From: Anas platyrhynchos
Taxonomy: Eukaryota; Chordata; Aves; Anseriformes; Anatidae
Direction: 5' to 3'
Assembly: GCF_047663525.1 (NCBI RefSeq)
Contig: NC_092587.1
Location: forward strand, 44,290,501 to 44,354,500
DNA: 64,000 nucleotides
The notes beneath the pieces are model-generated. The model was not told where the DNA came from and did no database searches. It saw only the letters and a program-made list of their open reading frames with translations. Numbering within the stretch: the first letter of the stretch is position 1; each line of letters opens with the position of its first letter. Made by a program: the position numbers and the translations under genes. Positions 11,732 to 24,811 of the stretch are shown in pieces.

Positions 11732-14700
11732 CTCACAAGCAGTGGCACAGCACAGAGGGCTGATGATTTCCTTGCTTCTCTAGCAATTTCTCAACCGGAG
11801 CTCTGGAGAAATCACAACCTCTTCTAGGGTGATGCTGCAGAAAGAAGCACATCCACTATTCCCCCAGGCCTCGCTGGAGCTGTGCCTGCAGAGCACCGGG
11901 GCCACGCAACCTCCCCCCCCTGTGGGGGCTCTGGCCATGATTGGCGCCCTGTGTCCTGATGTCACCTGCTGGCAGGGTATATCTGGAGGAGGAAGGACAC
12001 CTCGAGACTTTTTCTACCCAGACTGCAGGACAGAAGTTGAATGATTTGCAAGAGGAGCCCTTGGGACTGTAAGTATTTGCTGGGAGCTCAAAGCAAATGA
12101 GGGTAGTTGGGGGGGGGTGCAAGCGAAGCTGGCTGCAAAACCTGGTGGAGAGAGAAGTCCTTCTCCCCATGGGGGAAAAAGGCTTGGATTTTTATGCTTG
12201 TAAATTTCGAATGCACCCAGTAGCTATGAGAGAAAGTTGTGCTTCTGTTCAGGCATGCCTGTTTCTTCTTAATTAGGGCTCAGTGCTGGGCAAAAAGGTT
12301 CGTGCAGCAGCCGTGGTTTGTCTCAGCAGGCAGCAGGCTCTGCCATCCATGGGGCCACTTGGTTTCTGACCCCGGCAGCCCTTGGTAAGGGCTTGCTGGC
12401 AGCCCCTTGGCTTGTAAGCTCGGCTGGCTCAGTCTGCACATCTGCAGCACCAGGGGGCCCCAGGGGTGGTGGGGGCAGGTGGCTGGTGTCTGCTGCCCAG
12501 GTGCCCAGCGGTGCACACCGGGCTCCTCTGCGGGGAGTTTTTGCGAGTGGTGCTGCATCTCCTGCATCACTGAATGCCTTCCTTGGTGTCAGCACCTAAC
12601 TGAGGTTGTCTTTCCAATGCTCCCCATCTGGGAGGCTGTTGTGGCAATACAGTTCAACTTGAAGTGAGTTTCTGTCTTTTGGAGTACATCCTCTTTCATT
12701 TGGTTGTGGTCTTACAACCGCTGATAGAACAGAGGGGCTGACATCCTGTGTGAAATGGGATCAGAAAGAGCTGAAACTGCATGAACTCCTTCCACCCCTA
12801 TGATTAGCCAGCTCAAGCAGCTGAGACTGGAGCTGAGACTCCTCACTCCTCGCAGGCATCTCACACTGGATACAATATTTCCTGATGAAAGCCTGGCTGC
12901 AAGAAAGATGCCAGTGGCTCTCGAGGTCAAGAAATTACCATCAGAATTATTACCAAAAAAGAGAGTATTTCTTCCTGGAAACTGTCTATTCCCACTGCAT
13001 CACTGTGTGGAGGGACACATCTCATGGAGGTTCAGTTCCTGACACCCCTGGGTGACACCAAGAAGATAACAGGGTGCATGAAGAAGCCTGTACCTGAAGT
13101 TACCAGACAGCAGGAAGAGATCCTACACTGGATCTGTCTGAAGAAAGTCACGTGAGGCATCTGTGTTATCTGTCAGGGAAATTTTCCATAGCAAATCAGA
13201 GATTAAAGGAGAGGAGGGGGCAGATTAAAAAGTCAGCACTTGTCAGTAGTGCTCAAGCCTCTTTAGGTTCAAAGAAAACTAAAAGAAGGATGATTAACCT
13301 GGCCAGCAACCCAGAGGTGGGATATCTGACGCAACGGAGATAAGCACATTACTGTGCATTAGGTATAATTAGCATTCGGACGCAAGCAAGGCTCTTACCC
13401 AGAGGATTAAGCCCTGGACTAAACAGAAATGCTGTCAGGGGCAATTAGGTAATGCCTTGTCAGAGGAGGGGGCAGAGGAAGTGCCGGGAAAAACATCTTG
13501 CTCCCCAGCAGCCTGTGCATCCACAGCCATCAGCTCTCGCCCAGGAGCTGCATCCCAGTGCTGGCGGCAGCAGAAGAGCTCTGACATCCCAGAACATCCC
13601 CAGGGCCAAAGCAGCTAGAGGAGACCCAACCGTGTCAAGCATTTGTCAAGCCATCTGCTTGGTGTGGTACCAAGGATTGCCAAAGCACCCAGGTATGGGG
13701 AGGTGAAAAGCTGGGAAATTCCCCTAGGAAGATGTCCTGGTGTTTCCTCTATTTCTTCTAGCTGTGAGCTGGGGCAGCTGGCTCCCAAGGTGAGGCAGCC
13801 CTCGTGCTGCTGTCCTCTTTGACATCAATGGAGGCATCTTTTCCTGTGGGTGATGGCAAGCAAGTCCCACCAGCTCAGCAGTGGGAGGGCAGCTTGATCC
13901 CTGCTGCAAGATGGAAGCTGTTCTGAGGCATTAAGGTTGCTTCCCACCCCCTGCCCTTTCTTTTGGTGATGCGTGGGGAGTACAGGTGAAGGGAGGTTGG
14001 TAAGGAATATGACATAACGGTCTCTTTTAGTTGCATTGAATGCCATTGCTTGAATTCATGTACGTAATAGATTTGATGGGGTGTGATTTGGGCAGATCCT
14101 TTTAGCTTCCAAATCCCATATGTAGAGTAGCTGATATGTGGATACAACCGCTTCAGATAAGGACTGAGTAAACTCCAAGGGCTGAGTCTTCGCATTAGCT
14201 ATTTCTTTATGGATTGAAGGCTGGGGCAAGGCAGGAACTCAAAGAACTAAGAGGAGCTGGCCCTCAATGACGTGCTTGTGATTAAGGTACCATGCTGGTA
14301 GATGGCAGGGGCTGGTGAAGTGAGGAGGGAACTGAGCAGGGGCTCATCTGCCTCTTACAAGTCTTGTGTGTCAGACAAAGGGCTGGAAACCTGTTAGCCA
14401 TTTTGTTTCTTCTGTTGTAGTTTTGGGAGCAGCCCTTGATAGAGGTGCCAAAAATCTCCTCATGCCAGATGCACTGAAGGTGCCTAGAAGTGGGTCTGTG
14501 TCTCGCAGACCAGGAGAGGAATCTGGCACTGAGACAAGTGCCCCACTGATGAGAATTTCTACTGAGGTGGAGGCATAGTATTTTATGTGGGGGTGTTAGC
14601 AGACCTGCCATGGGGTACAGTTTTCCTATGCAAAGAATTTTCTTGTAGGGCAGTACTGTTTAAATCCCTTGCTGGTCCTGAGCATCACTGAGGGACTGGA

Positions 14701-15530
14701 TTCTCCCTTGGTGCAGATTCACACAGCTGTGGGACCTCACATTGCTTTGGCTTGAGCCCAAACTGCCTTCACCTCTCAGTTTGGCCTTAAAAACTGGGAG
14801 TCAGAACATTTTGGCACACCTCCCAGCTGCACAGTCCAAGTCATACAGATTACAGCACCTCCAGTCCCATTCTGTAAAAGATGTGCTTGTGACAGTGTTT
14901 GCCTGTCCAGCCACTGTGCCATGGGGATAAAGCCGTAAATACTGGGCAATTGCTCAGGTTCTCCAGAGATGACAGCCAAATCAGTAATTTCACTGATTTG
15001 AGCTGATCCCTGTGTTTGTGGGCACACTGTGTGCTGGGGAAGCGTTGTGTATAGCATCTGTGCGTACTTCAGCTGCAGACACAACCATCTGCTGCTCCAT
15101 TTGGGGCTGCTGGAACGGGTCCAGCCTCTTGCAAAGGATATTACAGCTGAGACAGGAGCCCAACCACAAGTGACAAGAGAACTAGCATGCCTCTAGGTGC
15201 TATCATTAGGATCCATCCTACCGCCGTCACAGATGGAAAGATGTCGGGGGTGAAGTATTCCCAGACCACCACGGATACAGAAACACATCTCTTTGCCTTG
15301 CACTGATCTGGCAGTGACACGGGAGGATTGCCTGGATTCTCTTTTGCCTTGTTCTCAGGCCTTGCTTTCCAGCACTCCGGCTATTTCAGGCACTGTCAAA
15401 GACAGGGGCTGTCTTCAAATTGAGAAGAAAAAAAACGTCTTTGATGGCATTCATAGTTCTGAGATTAAAAGTCTGGAGTGTCACTGCAGGTGATACTGGG
15501 GATCAGGCTGGAGCACTATGGTGACATAAT

Positions 15531-15538
15531 GGGATTAG
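15531..15538 (-). promoter_or_regulatory. CRX/OTX-type homeobox site upstream of PDE6H
   Basis: GGGATTAG on + is CTAATCCC on minus, an exact match to YTAATCCC, the photoreceptor homeobox (CRX/OTX) consensus. It lies 1.2 kb upstream of the first coding exon of PDE6H. The motif is short and binding is inferred. Confidence 0.35.
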
Positions 15539-16490
15539 CCTTCAGTACTAAAATCCCGAAGGTAATTCCATAGGCTATTCCATCAGCCTGGCTGCACAGG
15601 GACAAAAACCTGGGGAGAGCAATTATGTAATGGCCATGGGGAAGGATGTGACTTCAGGGAGGGGAGAACAAATTGGCAATTATTTTTGTCCATAAATGGA
15701 TCTGGTCAGACCACTCTAGCATACTAATTAGCACAAAACTTGATCAAACTTGATCAAGGGCTGGGAGCTCCCCCTTGGGCACTGGTGGAAGTTATTGCTG
15801 GCCTCTCTGGGGGGGACCAAAGGGTCCTCAGTGCAGCAGCTCTGCCCTCAGGCAGGAGAGGTGTCCCCCCCATGAGAACTGCTACCTGACACTTAGGTAG
15901 CCCCTGTGATGTGGAGCTTGGTTCATGTACTGTGTGGTACAGAGGGGGTCAATCTACGTAATATAGTGCTTAAAACCATCAAAATGGACACTTCCTGGGG
16001 AAAGTTACAGGCTTTGATCTCCTACATCCTAAGAAACTAAATTCCATCTAAACTAGTCTCCAATGCTTTGCCCTAGCCTTCTTTACAATCTTTTGGAGAT
16101 CCTGTACTATTTCCCATAAGGTTGGTACTGACAAACTTGAGGCTCTAATTGCAGCTGCACCTAAGGGCTCACCTAGGTCAGCACCCCATCTTCCTCCGTG
16201 TGCAAGAGGCAACACTTAGGCACAAGTACAAGAACAGATGAAATATATTGTGTTTCCCAAGGACAGGACACTTCTCTAAGCCATAAATCCATACGTGTGT
16301 CTTTGTGGCTCCTAGTAGTCATATCCACAACTGGTAAGTAGAAGCACCAGCACTGCAAAGCAAACTGGAATACAAACAGCACTGGCATGACCTGTATGGT
16401 TCTGCAGGTTCTGGGGCAAGCTGCTGCAGCAGCCATGTCGAAGACAAGAGAAGATGTAACCTTCCATAACTCTGCACGTCATTGGACTGT

Positions 16491-16498
16491 GGGATTAA
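16491..16498 (-). promoter_or_regulatory. Second CRX/OTX-type site, about 250 bp before PDE6H coding exon 1
   Basis: GGGATTAA on + is TTAATCCC on minus, again an exact YTAATCCC match. Its closeness to a cone-specific gene makes it the more plausible of the two sites, although it may be intronic if the 5'UTR is split. Confidence 0.4.
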
Positions 16499-16738
16499 GT
16501 GTTTTTTTTTTGTCCCTAGCAGGAGTGTTCATAGTTTGGTGTCTTAGTTCTAGCATGCAATGATGAAAATCAGTGCCATTCTGCTTACTTTGTGTACATT
16601 ATGGTCTTTCTTTTTGTTTAATGTCTTTATGTTTAATTCTGTCAAAATCATACTTCCCATAATTATTCTGTCACAAGACTATTGATACCTAGAAATGATA
16701 AGCAGAGTGTTGCGTCAGCCCTTGTTGTTATCTTGCAG

Positions 16739-16928
16739 ACAGAAGGATCTGAGCGAGGCATACTCCTGTTGCACAAAACAGCCCAGCAATGAGCGAGAAT
16801 CCCACCACCAACCTCAACACTGGAGATGCTCCGACTGGTCCCACCACACCACGCAAGGGGCCTCCCAAGTTCAAGCAGAGACAGACAAGGCAGTTCAAGA
16901 GCAAGCCTCCTAAAAAAGGAGTAAAAGG
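16739..16928 (+). CDS. PDE6H: PDE6H exon with start codon (5'UTR 16739-16788, CDS from 16789)
   Basis: The acceptor ATCTTGCAG ends at 16738, so at least one upstream non-coding exon exists. The ATG at 16789 sits in CAGCAATGA, with C at -3, so the context is only moderate, but it is the first ATG in frame and gives the expected N-terminus. Coding residues are 1-46 plus two bases of codon 47 (GG). The donor is AAAGG|GTAAGG at 16929. This exon encodes the polybasic region that contacts PDE6 catalytic subunits and transducin. Confidence 0.94.
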
Positions 16929-18236
16929 GTAAGGGCATTTTGGAAAGAACAGAAACAATTTGAATTGGGTTGCTCCCCACTGCTAAGCTGGGCTCCTGGG
17001 GCACCATCTTCCCCCACACAAGGATCCAGGAGGTTTCCCCCTGCCCCATGGTGCCATCAGCTCTCTTGTCATGGTGCTGGCCCACCCCAGCCCTGAGCTG
17101 TTCCTCATCATCTGCTGCCCACACTCCTCCCTCCCTGGTGGGGGTTGCAGGGCATCTCCCCTTTCCTGGGTGCTGCAGGCCCAAACTCACCCCTCACCTG
17201 CTCTTCTCTCCCCTAGGTTTGGAGATGACATCCCAGGCATGGAGGGGCTGGGCACAGGTAAGCGCTGTGGGATGTTATTGTCATGCCCTCTTTAACACAA
17301 GTGTAACCACGCTTCAGCATGGGAGGGTACTGTCTGGGGTGGCCTCTGTCTGCTTGGCTTCTCCATAGATCACAGGGTCACTGGAGGGGGCTAGTACTCC
17401 CTCCACAAGCTGCCATGGTCATGTTTGTACTTACATACACCACAAGGTAGAAAGTGTGTTTAGGCATGTTTCCATTTTTGAATACTTTCACTTGGCTGCA
17501 CAAATGCTTGTTTGTCTTTGTTTTCTGCTAATACTCTGGCTAAGAATTTCAGCAGCATGAGGTTCTCAAAGAAATGCCAAATGCTAAGCTATTAATAGCA
17601 AAAAATCACAGGAACTAAATCTCAAATAGTTGACTGTTTATGTTATCACCAAAATCCTAATTTTAAGAATTTTAGGCACCCATCTGGGACTGAGAAACAT
17701 GCACTGGATGACCTGTAGCCAGTTAAAATTTAGATGGCAATAACAGCTGCCCCTATCAATGACTTACAGATCCTGAATATTGTAGATGAAATTATTCAGC
17801 ATCTGATTTAAGATTGCACGTTTTCCAGGGTATCACAGGTTGGTCACAGGCAGTTTATAAGAACAGGAGAAACCCCACAACCAGGATGAATTTTCACACT
17901 AGTCTAGATACTGAAGAGACCATAGTCTTGTTCACAGAGAAAGATGGCACAGGAGCAAATACAGTGACCTGGTTGAGTCTGGTAGGTAGCACCAAATGTA
18001 AAGAGCTCATCAGCTCATTTAATCTTCAAGTGGGTTCTCATTTTTCTTGTTCTTCCCACATTTGAATGTTTCCTCACTAAAGCAGCCTTTCTATTCATAC
18101 AAAAGACATCCAGTAAGTGCCACAACCAGAACCCATTTCTGATTCTCTCTGTTTTGCAGATATCACAGTGATTTGCCCATGGGAAGCTTTCAGCCATCTG
18201 GAACTGCACGAGCTGGCCCAGTTTGGGATCATCTAA
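16789..18236 (+). CDS. PDE6H: PDE6H, cone cGMP phosphodiesterase inhibitory gamma subunit (spliced, 85 aa)
   Basis: Three coding exons (16789-16928, 17217-17257, 18160-18236) join in phase to give 85 residues, against 83 in human PDE6H and 87 in rod PDE6G. The protein holds the cone PDE6 catalytic subunits inactive in the dark and is displaced by GTP-bound transducin alpha in cone outer segments. Visible features: a variable N-terminus starting [25 protein letters not shown] at 19-28 and a polybasic segment to about 45; [13 protein letters not shown] at 48-60; and a C-terminus CPWEAF...ELAQFGII whose last residues block the catalytic pocket. GVKGFGDD, the S in AFSHLELHE and the final AQFGII favour PDE6H over PDE6G. 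The frame is intact, and Thr20 and Thr33 match the phosphorylated threonines of the family. Confidence 0.96.
17217..17257 (+). CDS. PDE6H: PDE6H coding exon 2
   Basis: A 41-base exon between the pyrimidine-rich acceptor CTCTCCCCTAG and the donor ACAG|GTAAGC. It completes Gly47 and encodes [13 protein letters not shown], the most invariant stretch of the PDE6 gamma family, leaving one base (G) for the next exon. Confidence 0.95.
18160..18236 (+). CDS. PDE6H: PDE6H coding exon 3 and stop
   Basis: The acceptor CTGTTTTGCAG is followed by AT, completing Asp61. The exon encodes [20 protein letters not shown] and the terminal FGII before TAA at 18234-18236. This C-terminal helix and Ile-Ile end form the inhibitory tip that plugs the PDE6 active site. 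Confidence 0.95.
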
Positions 18237-19838
18237 AGCCCCAGCATCTCTACTGGTGTCACCTGGTGACTCCACAGAACCCACCATGGTCTTCATCACT
18301 TTTGACACTGATTTTTGGCCCTTACATCCACCTGTTCATGGACAGGGTGATTTTGTAAGAGCTAGTTATGAGGAAGTCCTTTGCAAATTAATTTGTCAAA
18401 GAAGCTATTCAGGACCCTGAACAGACTACATGCTCCATGTGATGAAACTACTGAAAATGTCTTAATGTCTCCCTGCACCATACCCTCTCTTCTCCCACTG
18501 TTGTAGATCTCCATGTGTATGCAGAAAATGGGAGGGTTTATTTGAACCTTTCCCTGGTTAGCTGAGATAGTGTGTGCATGGGTGTGCATGTATGTCTAGA
18601 CCTCATTGTATCAATCCCATTCTTTTTAATTCCTTCATTCCTGACAGTTTTCTATGTAGTATTTCCACTGGTATATTCCCAGGTTTTCTGGACCACCAAT
18701 TAGATGCTGAGACTGTATCTGTAGAGAAGAGAATCAGAGTAAGTAGTTGAGCCATTAGGGCGTTTTTAAGCAGCAGGAGAGCCTCCCCCAGGGGTTCACC
18801 GTAAGGAATTTGCTGCTGAGGTTCACCTCATCAAGAAAGGGGGAAAGGGCTCAGAAATGTTCTCTCTGCTGTACTACCCACCAGCTTATGAGCCAGAAAA
18901 TTCTGGCTGTTCTAGTAATGCTGAATGAAAACACATGTGTCTGAGATCAAAAACTAAATGAATTAATTAATCCTTCTCATTCCTTTGTGACTGAGTGGTT
19001 GGGATTCCAAAGAAACAACCCTCCAAATGGCATTTGGTGTCCTCTCCTTCGATGGCAGGCTCCTGTGTGACATTTATTCTGTCCCTAAAGCCGTACATAT
19101 TTACATGAGGAGTTTGCTCCCCAGGACATGTTGCTGGTTCAGAAGACATAACAGTTTGCCACCAAACAGTGCCAGTAGTCCCATCTCATCTAGCAGAAGA
19201 TGGTATTGAATTACTTGCTCTCTCTTCCCTGTATTTAGCATGGACAAGTCTCTCTTCATCCCACCCATCGGCAGGAAGGCTTTTCCCCTCACCCTCTGGC
19301 AGCTTCAAGCTCCAAAGCCTGTCTGGACAAGCAGGCAAATGGTTGTTCCCCCAGGAGAGATAAGAGCAGAGCAGGTGGGGAGGCAGGGGGAGACTAGGAT
19401 TTGCAGGCAAGCACGGAGCAAATCCACTTAACCTCATCGATTTTTGTCTCCTGGTCTCTGGCAGCCTGAGCACTGGCAAGCAGGGAGGCACTTGTAACCA
19501 CTTAAGTGCTAAGGGAAGGCACCGAGACTCCCTGCTACCCTGGTGTTAGGGAGGGAAGGGGGTTCATTTTGGTCAGAGGCAAGGAGTAAGCGTCGCTGTA
19601 GCTATGTGATATTCAGAAGGGGAGATGGCATTTTGAATCATTGCCTTCAGTTTCACAAGCCTCCTTGCATACGAACTACCTCCCCCTGGTTTATCTTTCC
19701 TATGCTGAGCATGTTCACAGGAGCAAGGAATGGCTGTGGAGAGGACAGCAAGTCCTGCCTGCAAGATCGATCCCCACGCATAAAGCATTGCTATAAATCC
19801 ATGGCTGTGCTATAGTTATCAGCTAATGTCGTGCCAGA

Positions 19839-19844
19839 AATAAA
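19839..19844 (+). terminator. First AATAAA noticed downstream of PDE6H
   Basis: AATAAA lies 1.6 kb after the PDE6H stop. I noticed no canonical signal nearer, so either the 3'UTR is long or a variant signal is used upstream. Assignment to PDE6H is tentative. Confidence 0.3.
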
Positions 19845-21640
19845 AGCTAGCAGTTTTCATTTAAAATATAGCTTCAGCACTAAAAGCTAAAGGAAATTCT
19901 TGCTGGCAGTCCAGAGTAGAGCTTTATTATTCAGCACTCCTGTCATTAGCAACAGCAGTAAACCAGCGCGGGTTCAGACCAGCAGCACAATCACAGCACT
20001 GGAGTCCTGTACCATTTCGCTAATTGCTGTACACAATATTTCCCTGGGCAGAGGCGGTCTGTCCTTTCCGCTCACTCCTCATTTCTCACATCTTTCTAAC
20101 CTTTTAAGGTTGTTCTTCCTTCCCTGAGTGTTCTGAATGTAAATGACATTTTATTTAGCTTTTACTGCGGGAGACTGATTCCATTTTTCTTCAAGCTTGT
20201 GCTAGCCCTCTCCTTTTGTGGTTAAATGTGAATGTTCCTATGTCAATGCTCCTGCGATTTCCCTCATGTTACGCCATCTTGTAGCATGTGATCCTTATTT
20301 TACTTTCTCAGTCTGTCCTCTTCTATATGGGAAAAGACGCAATGGATACAGTTTGGGATCCTGCAAGCTGGCTGCCTCTATTTTCACAGAGTTTCTCCTT
20401 ATTTTAAGCAGGAATACACCAACAGGAGAACATTTAAATTAGTCCTTTTGCTTCGTTATCATCCCAGACCTTGGGAAAGCAGTACAAAAATAGTGAGATT
20501 ATCAGTCACAAAATACTGGTGTAAAAACAAAGTTCTCCCTAGTCCAGAGACAAGAATTTCAGCAAATGGGAAGGTCCTGATGTAGTTCTACATCAGACTG
20601 CCATAATCCCTGCTCCTACCAGAGAACCACGCCTCCAGCAGGAATGCACACATACCCGTCTCATGCTTGGCTGAAGAGCTTTGCCAGAAGATGTTCTGAG
20701 TCACCACAGTGTGTTAGTTAACTTAAAAAAAAAAAATCATTTCTATGCAGTAATAGGGATTACATTTGTTCCTGTACTTGTAAGGAGTTCCAAGACTTAG
20801 AAGAAAAGTCTTTAAACATCCTCACAGTTGTTTTGTCTTGTCTGAGGGTCCAAGTTTTTTCTAAAGAGATATAACCTCTGAAGCTTTAATTTCTCAAGCA
20901 GTGAGAGATGGCTGTGGTACAAAAAGCAAATATATTTAAATAGTTTGTTGAAGGACTGCAGTCTATATACATTGTAATATGTTATTCTTTGTTCTTTTAC
21001 TATAAAAACAAGTCAAAAGCAATAAAAAAATTAAACAAAAATGTTTTAAAAATCCTACAAATGTAGTCTAATTTACTTACAAAACATATCCAGAGAAAGG
21101 CAGATGATTCAGCTTTTCATTCTATAATCCTTGCCTTAGGAAAGCTCTGAGTGCCAGTCACCACTCCTCATGAGAGAAAAGTAGCTATTTATCTCCAAAC
21201 AATAGGCAATAAGGTCTTAACCATGATATCATCTGAGAAGCAATTCTTCTCTGGGTGATGATTGGTGTATTCTCCCAGGCGTGGTGCACACAATTTCCTC
21301 AGGGCTTAAATCTTTTAGCCAGTTTTGTCTTTTGGGACTCAGTGCAGCTGAGTGTCAGCATGCTTCTACCCTATAGCAATAAAGGACTTAGAGACATGAA
21401 TGCCACTCAGTTCCCTCTTTTTGCTGTGAGCTGCAAACACTCATCTCCCTTTGCTTCTTGTCGATGATGAACTTTCTAAACCTTCATAGAAGTTTCAAGA
21501 CAGGGTCAATTGCCTGCTGGTAATGTGTTGCTAGGTCTCAGTGTTTTCTTTTGTACCATCTTTGGAGGTGCTTTCTTGCACCTCACTGCTGCGTGTCTAA
21601 TCCAGAATCTGAGGAACAACAAGGGATGCTAAAGCTAGGC

Positions 21641-21643
<3 letters not shown>

Positions 21644-21669
<26 letters not shown>
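21644..21669 (+). repeat. Poly(A) homopolymer, 26 bases
   Basis: Uninterrupted A run in intergenic DNA with no recognisable retrocopy beside it. Confidence 0.9.
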
Positions 21670-21671
<2 letters not shown>

Positions 21672-23821
21672 TGTTAAAACTTAGTGCACTGATGCTGGGC
21701 ACCTCCAGAGGCTGTCCTGCCTGCCTGCTGCCTGCCCAAGACAGGGAGCACTTAGAGCTCCCAGGCTTCTCCATACCATCTGCCAGCCACCTGCAGTGGA
21801 GTAGGCAGAGCTAAAGCCACTTTGCTGGGAGCACATAGGATTTTAATGAATCAGTGGCAATGTTTAGTGTATCTTTAAAAAGCACTCCTATTTTTTATGT
21901 AGTTCCCTTTCCTGGAGTTTAGCACAAAAATCCGTGTGCTGGGTATTTTTTGGCCCTTGCCAGCAAGGTGGGTGAAACCGATACTCCCGTTATGAAGGCT
22001 TATTGCCTTCAGGCAATGATCAAATCAAAGATCAAATTCATTATCCTGTTAAGAGTGTGACTTTAGCCAGAGGTGCACTGGCAGCAGAAAGGGCTTCGGG
22101 TACCCTGACAGCTTGGTTCAGACAGCAGTGAGCACAAGAAATGTGCACAGGAAGGAAGGATTTCTTCAAGAATATGAGCAGATGTTCCCCAGGTGGGGAC
22201 AGTCCAAACCATCTCCAACAGCAGCCCACCACAGCCAGGTGCCTTGTATTTCTTGCAGAAGACACATAAGAAGATCTCAATAGCCTGTGTTTTATTTCCT
22301 TGTACCTCTGGTGAGGACTGAAACATTAGAAGAAGCAGAGGATGGAGATCTCTGGACTGTTAACACCCTTTCCAACATAAGCAGTTAGCAAATATCTCTT
22401 GGAAGTGTGACCTATGCAGGCTTCCAGGGGGTGAAGAGGGAGACAGAAGGTTATAGGCAGATAGGAGACAGGGCCAGCTCCTCAGTCACACAGGGGTTCC
22501 CAAGCGACCTCAGGCACAAACACACGTTGCTTCCACAAAACCCAATACTGGTTTCTCTAGGCACAAAGAGAAAGCAGGCACTTTCTGCTCATCTCACAAG
22601 GTAGCTGTCACCAGCCAGCTTGTACCTGTCAGCAGACATCCTGTACACCTGACCATCCAGGCAGCTGCTGGCACACGCAGAGCAAGCTTGCATCTGTCTG
22701 CACCAGAGGAGCTGGCTGCAGGTCTGAGAGTAAAGGAAGAAAAACTGCCTCAGGCCAACAACAGGTGAAACAACAAGGAGTGTTAAATCTGGTTTTAACA
22801 GTTGAAGTTTTACAAGAAACCCACACTGGGATCAAGGTTTTTTCATGCTAGGCAATTTGTAAATGCATCACTGGGAACCAAGGAGTTAGTATGAAGCCTG
22901 ATCTCCAAGCCAGTGTGGTATTTCAGCCCCTGGATACCAGACTTCAGTAGCAAGGGGGGGATGTGGAGATGCAGGATAAGGGTCTTGAAAATGCCAGTAA
23001 TATGGCTAGGTCACACAAACAGTCAGGATGGGGAACACAAAGGCAACAAGCAACAGACCTTACAAACACAGATCAGAAGTTCTGGTAAGCACCAGGCCCA
23101 AACAAGAGCGAGGGAAAAACTAGTCAGCAATTGGAATCAAATATAGTAAGCAAACAAAGCAATTCTGGGCTAAGAGTGTCTATACAGAAATAGCACCATA
23201 AGGAGCTATGTTATGAAAAGCCTGAGAGGAGCTTAACACTGTTGCATCCTCATGCAGAAAGCTGCATTCAGGCCCAGGCATTTTGAGGAGAGAGGCTGAT
23301 AAACTGTTAAGCATTTCAAGCTAATGTGAAAGGGGGAGGGAGAGTAAAGAAACATACAGATAGAAAGATGAGGGAATGTAGTTGTAAGGACTCTACAGGC
23401 AGCAGGGAATTTGCTCCGGCATGCACAGCCCCCTAAAAAAAAAGCCAAGTGGAGTTGTGATTCCCCTCTGTAGATAGATAATGAAGGAGAACTGATGTTA
23501 CCTAGGATGGCTCAAGGGAAAACCTATTTGAACATAATAAGCAAAATTTTAAGTAGATGTTATCAGGAAGTCTTAAAAAATGCCCTCCTTGGGAAAGCTG
23601 GTCTCTTGTCCCAGGGGAAGTGGGAGGGCTCTGTTACTCAGGACATTTGCAATGGGACTGTAAAAAGCATCCAAGAATCCCCTGCAGAGAACATCTGCTA
23701 TGGATCAGCTGTAACTCCAGCAGGAGGCAGGGCAATCTCTCTGGCCATCACCATTATGGCTTTCTTGCAAGCTATACAATAGTTATGTATGGAGAGTATA
23801 AGTTTGCTTTTCAGATGAAAT

Positions 23822-24500
23822 AGAATCACATAATCATCTAGGTTGGAAAAGACTTTCAAGATCAAGTCCAACCATAAGCCTGACCTACTGATTCCTATCA
23901 CTACACCATGCCTCTTAGTGGCATGTCCACATATCTTGTAAAACCTCCAAGGATGGGGACTTCCCTGGGCAGCCCATTCCAGTGGCTGACCACCCTCTCT
24001 GTAAAGAAATTATTCCTAATATACAATCTAAACCTCCCATGGCACAACTGGAGACTATTTCCTTGCATCCTATCATTTGCCACCTGAGAAAAGAGACCAA
24101 CACCCTCCTTGCTGTCCTTTCAGGTAGTTGTAGACAGTGATGAGGTTTGGTTCCCTCAGCCTCCTTTCTCCAGGATAAATACCACCACTTCCCTCAGTCT
24201 CTCCTCACAACTCTTGTTTTCTAGTCCCTTCACCGGCTTCATGGCTGTTCTCTGCACAGGTTTGAGCTGCTCAATATCCTCCTTGTAGTGAGGGGCCCAA
24301 AAACTGAGCACAATATTTGAGGTGCAGTCTCACCGGTGCCATATACATGTACAAGGAGACAACCACTTCCCTAGTCCTGCTGGCCACACTACTTCTGATG
24401 CAGGCCAGGATGCCATTGGCTGTCTTGGCCACCTGGGCACACTGCTGGCTCATGTGTAGCACACCAGGTCCTTTCCTGGCAGGCAACTTTCCACCCACTC
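23822..24500 (-). mobile_element. CR1 LINE fragment, 5'-truncated, minus orientation
   Basis: The + strand begins with the complement of a CR1 3' end (AGAATCACATAATCATCTAG, then GGTTGGAAAAGAC). Read on the minus strand it still encodes a recognisable tail of the CR1 reverse-transcriptase ORF around 23901-24083, including RNNFFTERVVSHWNGLPREV. The element is interrupted by stops and shifts and is not active. The left edge is clear; the right edge is approximate. Confidence 0.92.
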
Positions 24501-24729
24501 TTCAGCCACTCTTCCAGCCACACTCTTCAGCCAAATCTATGTTGTCGTTACAATAGCAAAGCTAAATATATAGGTAGCTCTGTTCAGCAGACATCTGTAA
24601 GCTTCTGATAACAAGACATAAATAGACCAGTAGAGAAATGAAAGACATTCATATGATGTAAGAAAAATGTTTGAGATGAGCTTTCACCACCGCTCCCTGT
24701 TACCTGACAGGATTCATTATTTCTATGGA

Positions 24730-24811
24730 AACAAAAAAATAAAAATAAAATAAGCAAAAAAAAAAAAAAAAAAGACCAAAAAAAAAAAAAAAAAAGGAAA
24801 GAAAGAAAAAT
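24730..24811 (+). repeat. A-rich low-complexity tract
   Basis: Successive runs of A broken by single T, G or C bases. It lies about 230 bases beyond the CR1 fragment and is not its tail, because the CR1 3' end is at 23822. Confidence 0.85.

Larger units (their letters stand above)
961..16738. other. Non-coding region upstream of PDE6H
   Basis: I recognise no coding exon here. Open frames are short and lack homology that I can see or paired splice sites in phase. The stretch holds homopolymer runs, a TG microsatellite, a small 21-mer tandem array, an inverted repeat near 9.9 kb, an isolated X-box-like site and CRX-like sites close to PDE6H. A non-coding first exon of PDE6H probably lies somewhere in the last few kilobases, because the first coding exon is preceded by a splice acceptor, but I cannot place it. 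Confidence 0.6.

Noticed and set aside
23901..24083. Short frame resembling reverse transcriptase C-terminus
   Set aside because: Not a host gene. It is the decayed ORF end of the CR1 element annotated at 23822-24500.
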